NCBI GenBank assembly: GCA_012519845.1
Contig: JAAYPK010000046.1
Location: forward strand, 1-64,000
Source: Clostridiales bacterium
GTDB lineage: Bacteria > Bacillota > Clostridia > Clostridiales > Clostridiaceae
DNA: 64,000 nucleotides
Direction of reading: 5' to 3'
The stretch's first letter is position 1. Each line of letters opens with the position of its first letter. A program made the position numbers and the translations under genes. Below, in pieces: positions 61,569 to 64,000 of the stretch. The notes beneath the pieces were generated by a model. That model was not told where the DNA came from. It was given only the letters and a program-made list of their open reading frames with translations, and ran no database searches.

Positions 61569-63342
61569 AATAAAAAATTATTTAAGTAATATTTGGCTTA
61601 TTGAAATTATTATTGTTATCCTTGTAGGGATATATTTAGGAGTAGACTTTTATAACGGATATAAAAATAATACAGTTCCAAGGATAATAACCTTATTGGA
61701 ATCTACATTTGATTCTGAAAATTTCTATATGAAAGATTTTGAAGAAGATGCTACAGAGGTTATGAAAACAGTATATAGTGATTATTTTTCAACATATCTA
61801 ATTAGTTCGGAATTTTTAAATCCTAAGGAACCTTACAATATTTTCAGCAATAAAAACAACTATAATGGATATGATATATATTACATTATTAAAAATAAGG
61901 AAACACAAAAAGTTATAACCAATGATTTACAGTTTTTTGGAGCTATAGAAAATTCATCAACAGATATTGATATAGAAGAATATATTAATGAAAAGTTTTC
62001 AGATAATGATATGATATTAAAATATGATAATGAAAATACCTTTAGTCCAGCTTTAACAAACAGTATAGGTCAATATAAAGTAGAAAATCTACATCAATGT
62101 GAAGAATATTATTATGTAAATGTAGATGAATATTCTAATATAAATGATAAGAGAATAACTTATATTTCTGTTATTTTCTACGGTTGTATTATTGCATTAA
62201 TATTGAAAATAAGTATTATAGCAATAAGGAAAAAAGGGAAAATTAATTTAAGAGGAGATTTCATTAGTTATTTTATATATGTGTTAAAGTATGGGTTCAA
62301 GTATAAGCATACTAGAAAGATACTTGTTTTTACTATTGTTGCTTTGGCAATATTTTATGTAGGGTATTTATATTCATTAGCTCTTGGTGGATACGAAAAT
62401 AATATTTTAGTAAAATTTTTATCAAGATATCCATTTAAGGCAAGTATATTATTAATGTTATTGCCTTTAATAGGAGTAGTATATTCAATTAAGAAATCAA
62501 TAGAAATTTCACTTGTAAATGATGAAATAAAAGCAATTGATGAAGGAATAGTAGATGATGTTATTTATAAGGATGGTAGTAGTGAAATAAAGGAACTAAT
62601 TAATAACATAAGTCAAATAAAAGGGGATTATAAATTAGCTGTTGAGGAAATCATAAATTCTGAAAAAATAAAAACAGAATTAATAACTAACGTTTCTCAT
62701 GATTTAAGAACACCATTAACATCAATAATAAACTATGTGAACATACTCCAAGAATCAGAACTTACGGAAGATGAAAGAAAAGATTATTTACAAATATTAG
62801 ATCAAAAATCTAAAAAGTTAAAAATTTTAATAGATGATTTATTTGAAATGTCTAAGATAAATAGTGGGAAAATGGCACTAAATAAAGAGAAAATAGACAT
62901 AGTTTCATTAATATATCAAGCTATTGGTGAATATTCATCATTATATCAAGAGAAAAATATTGAATTTAATGTTGAATCAGATTATGAAGAAATAAATATG
63001 TTGTTAGATGGGAAATTGATTTCAAGAGCAATAGAGAACATAGTAATTAATGCATTAAAGTACTCATTAGAGAATACAAGAATATATGTCGATATAAAAG
63101 TTAAAGATGAGTATATAGTATTAGCCTTTAAAAATGTAGCAAATTATAAAATGGAATTTGATGATAATGAAGTTTTTGAAAGGTTTGTTAGAGGAGATAA
63201 GTCTAGAAACTCAAATATAGATGGTTCAGGATTAGGACTTGCAATAACTAAAAGTATAGTTGAACTTCATGAAGGATTTGTTGAAATTAAAAGAGAAGGA
63301 GATATGTTTAAGATATATTTATATCTTCCTAGAAATCAATAA
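61546..63342 (+). CDS. VanS-like sensor histidine kinase
   Basis: 598 residues, TTG start (a TTG four codons later is also possible). About four membrane segments lie in the first 320 residues, with an extracytoplasmic domain between the first two (about 35-205). HisKA has NVSHDLRTPLTSI (His), and the ATPase domain has ENIVINALKYS and DGSGLGLAITKS. The paired regulator is upstream. The signal sensed is unknown. Confidence 0.92.
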   Translation: MDIKLKSKIKNYLSNIWLIEIIIVILVGIYLGVDFYNGYKNNTVPRIITLLESTFDSENFYMKDFEEDATEVMKTVYSDYFSTYLISSEFLNPKEPYNIFSNKNNYNGYDIYYIIKNKETQKVITNDLQFFGAIENSSTDIDIEEYINEKFSDNDMILKYDNENTFSPALTNSIGQYKVENLHQCEEYYYVNVDEYSNINDKRITYISVIFYGCIIALILKISIIAIRKKGKINLRGDFISYFIYVLKYGFKYKHTRKILVFTIVALAIFYVGYLYSLALGGYENNILVKFLSRYPFKASILLMLLPLIGVVYSIKKSIEISLVNDEIKAIDEGIVDDVIYKDGSSEIKELINNISQIKGDYKLAVEEIINSEKIKTELITNVSHDLRTPLTSIINYVNILQESELTEDERKDYLQILDQKSKKLKILIDDLFEMSKINSGKMALNKEKIDIVSLIYQAIGEYSSLYQEKNIEFNVESDYEEINMLLDGKLISRAIENIVINALKYSLENTRIYVDIKVKDEYIVLAFKNVANYKMEFDDNEVFERFVRGDKSRNSNIDGSGLGLAITKSIVELHEGFVEIKREGDMFKIYLYLPRNQ

Positions 63343-63349
63343 TATATTT

Positions 63350-63386
63350 AAGGATGCTTTATTAATACAATAAAGTATCCTTTTTA
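63350..63386 (+). terminator. Terminator of the two-component operon
   Basis: AAGGATGCTTTATT pairs with AATAAAGTATCCTT (one G-U) with a 5-nt loop, followed by TTTT. Confidence 0.88.
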
Positions 63387-63512
63387 AAGTATATAATATA
63401 TTATATTAATTAATAAAAAATATTAAAAAGCAATTAATATAGAAATAGAAAGAAAAAAGAAGAATTTAGACAATTAATAAAAAATTCTTAGTGATTATGG
63501 AATAAATTAAGT

Positions 63513-63541
63513 TTTACATGTGGAAAAAATAACACTACAAT
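63513..63541 (+). promoter_or_regulatory. Promoter of the ribonucleotide reductase gene
   Basis: TTTACA (63513-63518), 17 bp and TACAAT (63536-63541). The -10 box is covered by the NrdR-box-like site. Confidence 0.75.
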
Positions 63542-63552
63542 ATATTTAGTGT
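63537..63552. promoter_or_regulatory. NrdR-box-like operator
   Basis: ACAATATATTTAGTGT matches the known NrdR box pattern acaCwAtATaTwGtgt at 14 of 16 positions and overlaps the -10 box. NrdR represses ribonucleotide reductase genes when ATP/dATP signals are high. Usually two boxes occur; no clear second copy is seen. Confidence 0.6.
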
Positions 63553-63593
63553 AATAACAGATAGGCATACAAGATATTGTGGAGGGATTAAAT

Positions 63594-64000
63594 TTGGAGA
63601 GTATAAAGAGTATGTGTATAGAAGCTTTAAAAAGCATAGAAGATAATGAGGGGATATATACATCTGAAAAGCTTGAAAAAGCATTAGAACATATATTAAG
63701 ACCAGGTATGGGGAAAAAAGAAATTAGAGCTTCTTTAATTCAAGTAGCGTTAGAATTAACTACTGATATGGAACCGAAGTGGATTAATATTTCAGCAAAA
63801 TTATATATTTATAAATTATATGATGAGGTAAAGGAAAATAGAAATCTAAAAGATGATGATGAATTATATGGAGATTTATATGGATTTATAAAGAAACTTA
63901 CTGAAGAGGGGTTATATGGTGAATATATTCTAGAGAATTATTCCAAGGAAGATATTTGTGAACTTGAAAAAGAGATAAAACCTGAAAGAGATTTTTTGTT
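63594..64000 (+). CDS. Ribonucleotide reductase large subunit, 5' part
   Basis: TTG start behind GGAGGG. The first 135 codons lie in the window; the gene continues beyond it. MGKKEIRASLIQVALELTTD then EPKWINISAKLYIYKLYDEV and the EKEIKPERDFL end fit the N-terminal all-helical domain of class I ribonucleotide reductase alpha (NrdA/NrdE). The NrdR-like site upstream supports this. Without the catalytic barrel the class is not certain. Confidence 0.82.
   Translation, partial: MESIKSMCIEALKSIEDNEGIYTSEKLEKALEHILRPGMGKKEIRASLIQVALELTTDMEPKWINISAKLYIYKLYDEVKENRNLKDDDELYGDLYGFIKKLTEEGLYGEYILENYSKEDICELEKEIKPERDFL

Overview
The window is a low-GC Firmicutes chromosome segment, most likely Clostridium sensu stricto (species not determinable by eye). 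Reasons: the tuf / S10-spc-alpha ribosomal protein cluster order, AGA-rich arginine codons, strong AAGGAGG ribosome binding sites, frequent GTG and TTG starts, and sporulation-type genes (cwlD).

Host left part (1-19852): the end of tuf, then the S10-spc cluster rpsJ-rplC-rplD-rplW-rplB-rpsS-rplV-rpsC-rplP-rpmC-rpsQ-rplN-rplX-rplE-rpsZ-rpsH-rplF-rplR-rpsE-rpmD-rplO-secY-adk-KOW-infA-rpmJ, the alpha operon rpsM-rpsK-rpsD-rpoA-rplQ, the ECF transporter module ecfA1-ecfA2-ecfT with truA, and rplM-rpsI. Three near-consensus promoters, each followed by a structured untranslated leader, precede rpsJ, rpsM and rplM. The map gene usually found between adk and the KOW protein is absent.

Prophage (19787-55030, about 35.2 kb): a siphovirus-type prophage flanked by a 63-bp perfect direct repeat made of the last codons of rpsI plus its terminator. 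Integration therefore leaves rpsI and its terminator intact. Arm-type integrase repeats lie just inside both ends. Left to right it has an integrase and ImmA-like gene; a 5-kb cargo block (ASCH protein, P-loop kinase, second ASCH protein, GNAT/PUA-like fusion, exonuclease-BRCT, PH domain, HsdR-N-like nuclease); the repressor/Cro switch with three operators; a Spo0E-like peptide; ParA/ParB; a replication protein whose gene contains four 22-bp iterons; an ArpU-like regulator; a Dam methylase; a second tyrosine recombinase; and HNH-TerS-TerL packaging with a GC-rich cos candidate. These are followed by the HK97-type head genes, the tail genes (with a TTTTTTA -1 frameshift in the tail chaperone), holin, amidase, and a secreted NlpC/P60 protein at the right edge. 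All expected structural modules are present and open, so it looks intact.

Host right part (55031-64000): a TIM-barrel sugar isomerase-like gene, a Na/Pi cotransporter, cwlD, two-subunit class I fumarase, a TPR protein, a VanR/VanS-like two-component system, and the start of a ribonucleotide reductase gene behind a promoter overlapped by a NrdR-box-like site.

The part most likely to hide an undescribed system is the cargo block at 21694-26679, where PUA-like/ASCH domains, a kinase, an acetyltransferase, an exonuclease and a PD-(D/E)xK nuclease are grouped between the two halves of the lysogeny module. Several of its units are separated by a stem-loop that recurs elsewhere in the prophage.
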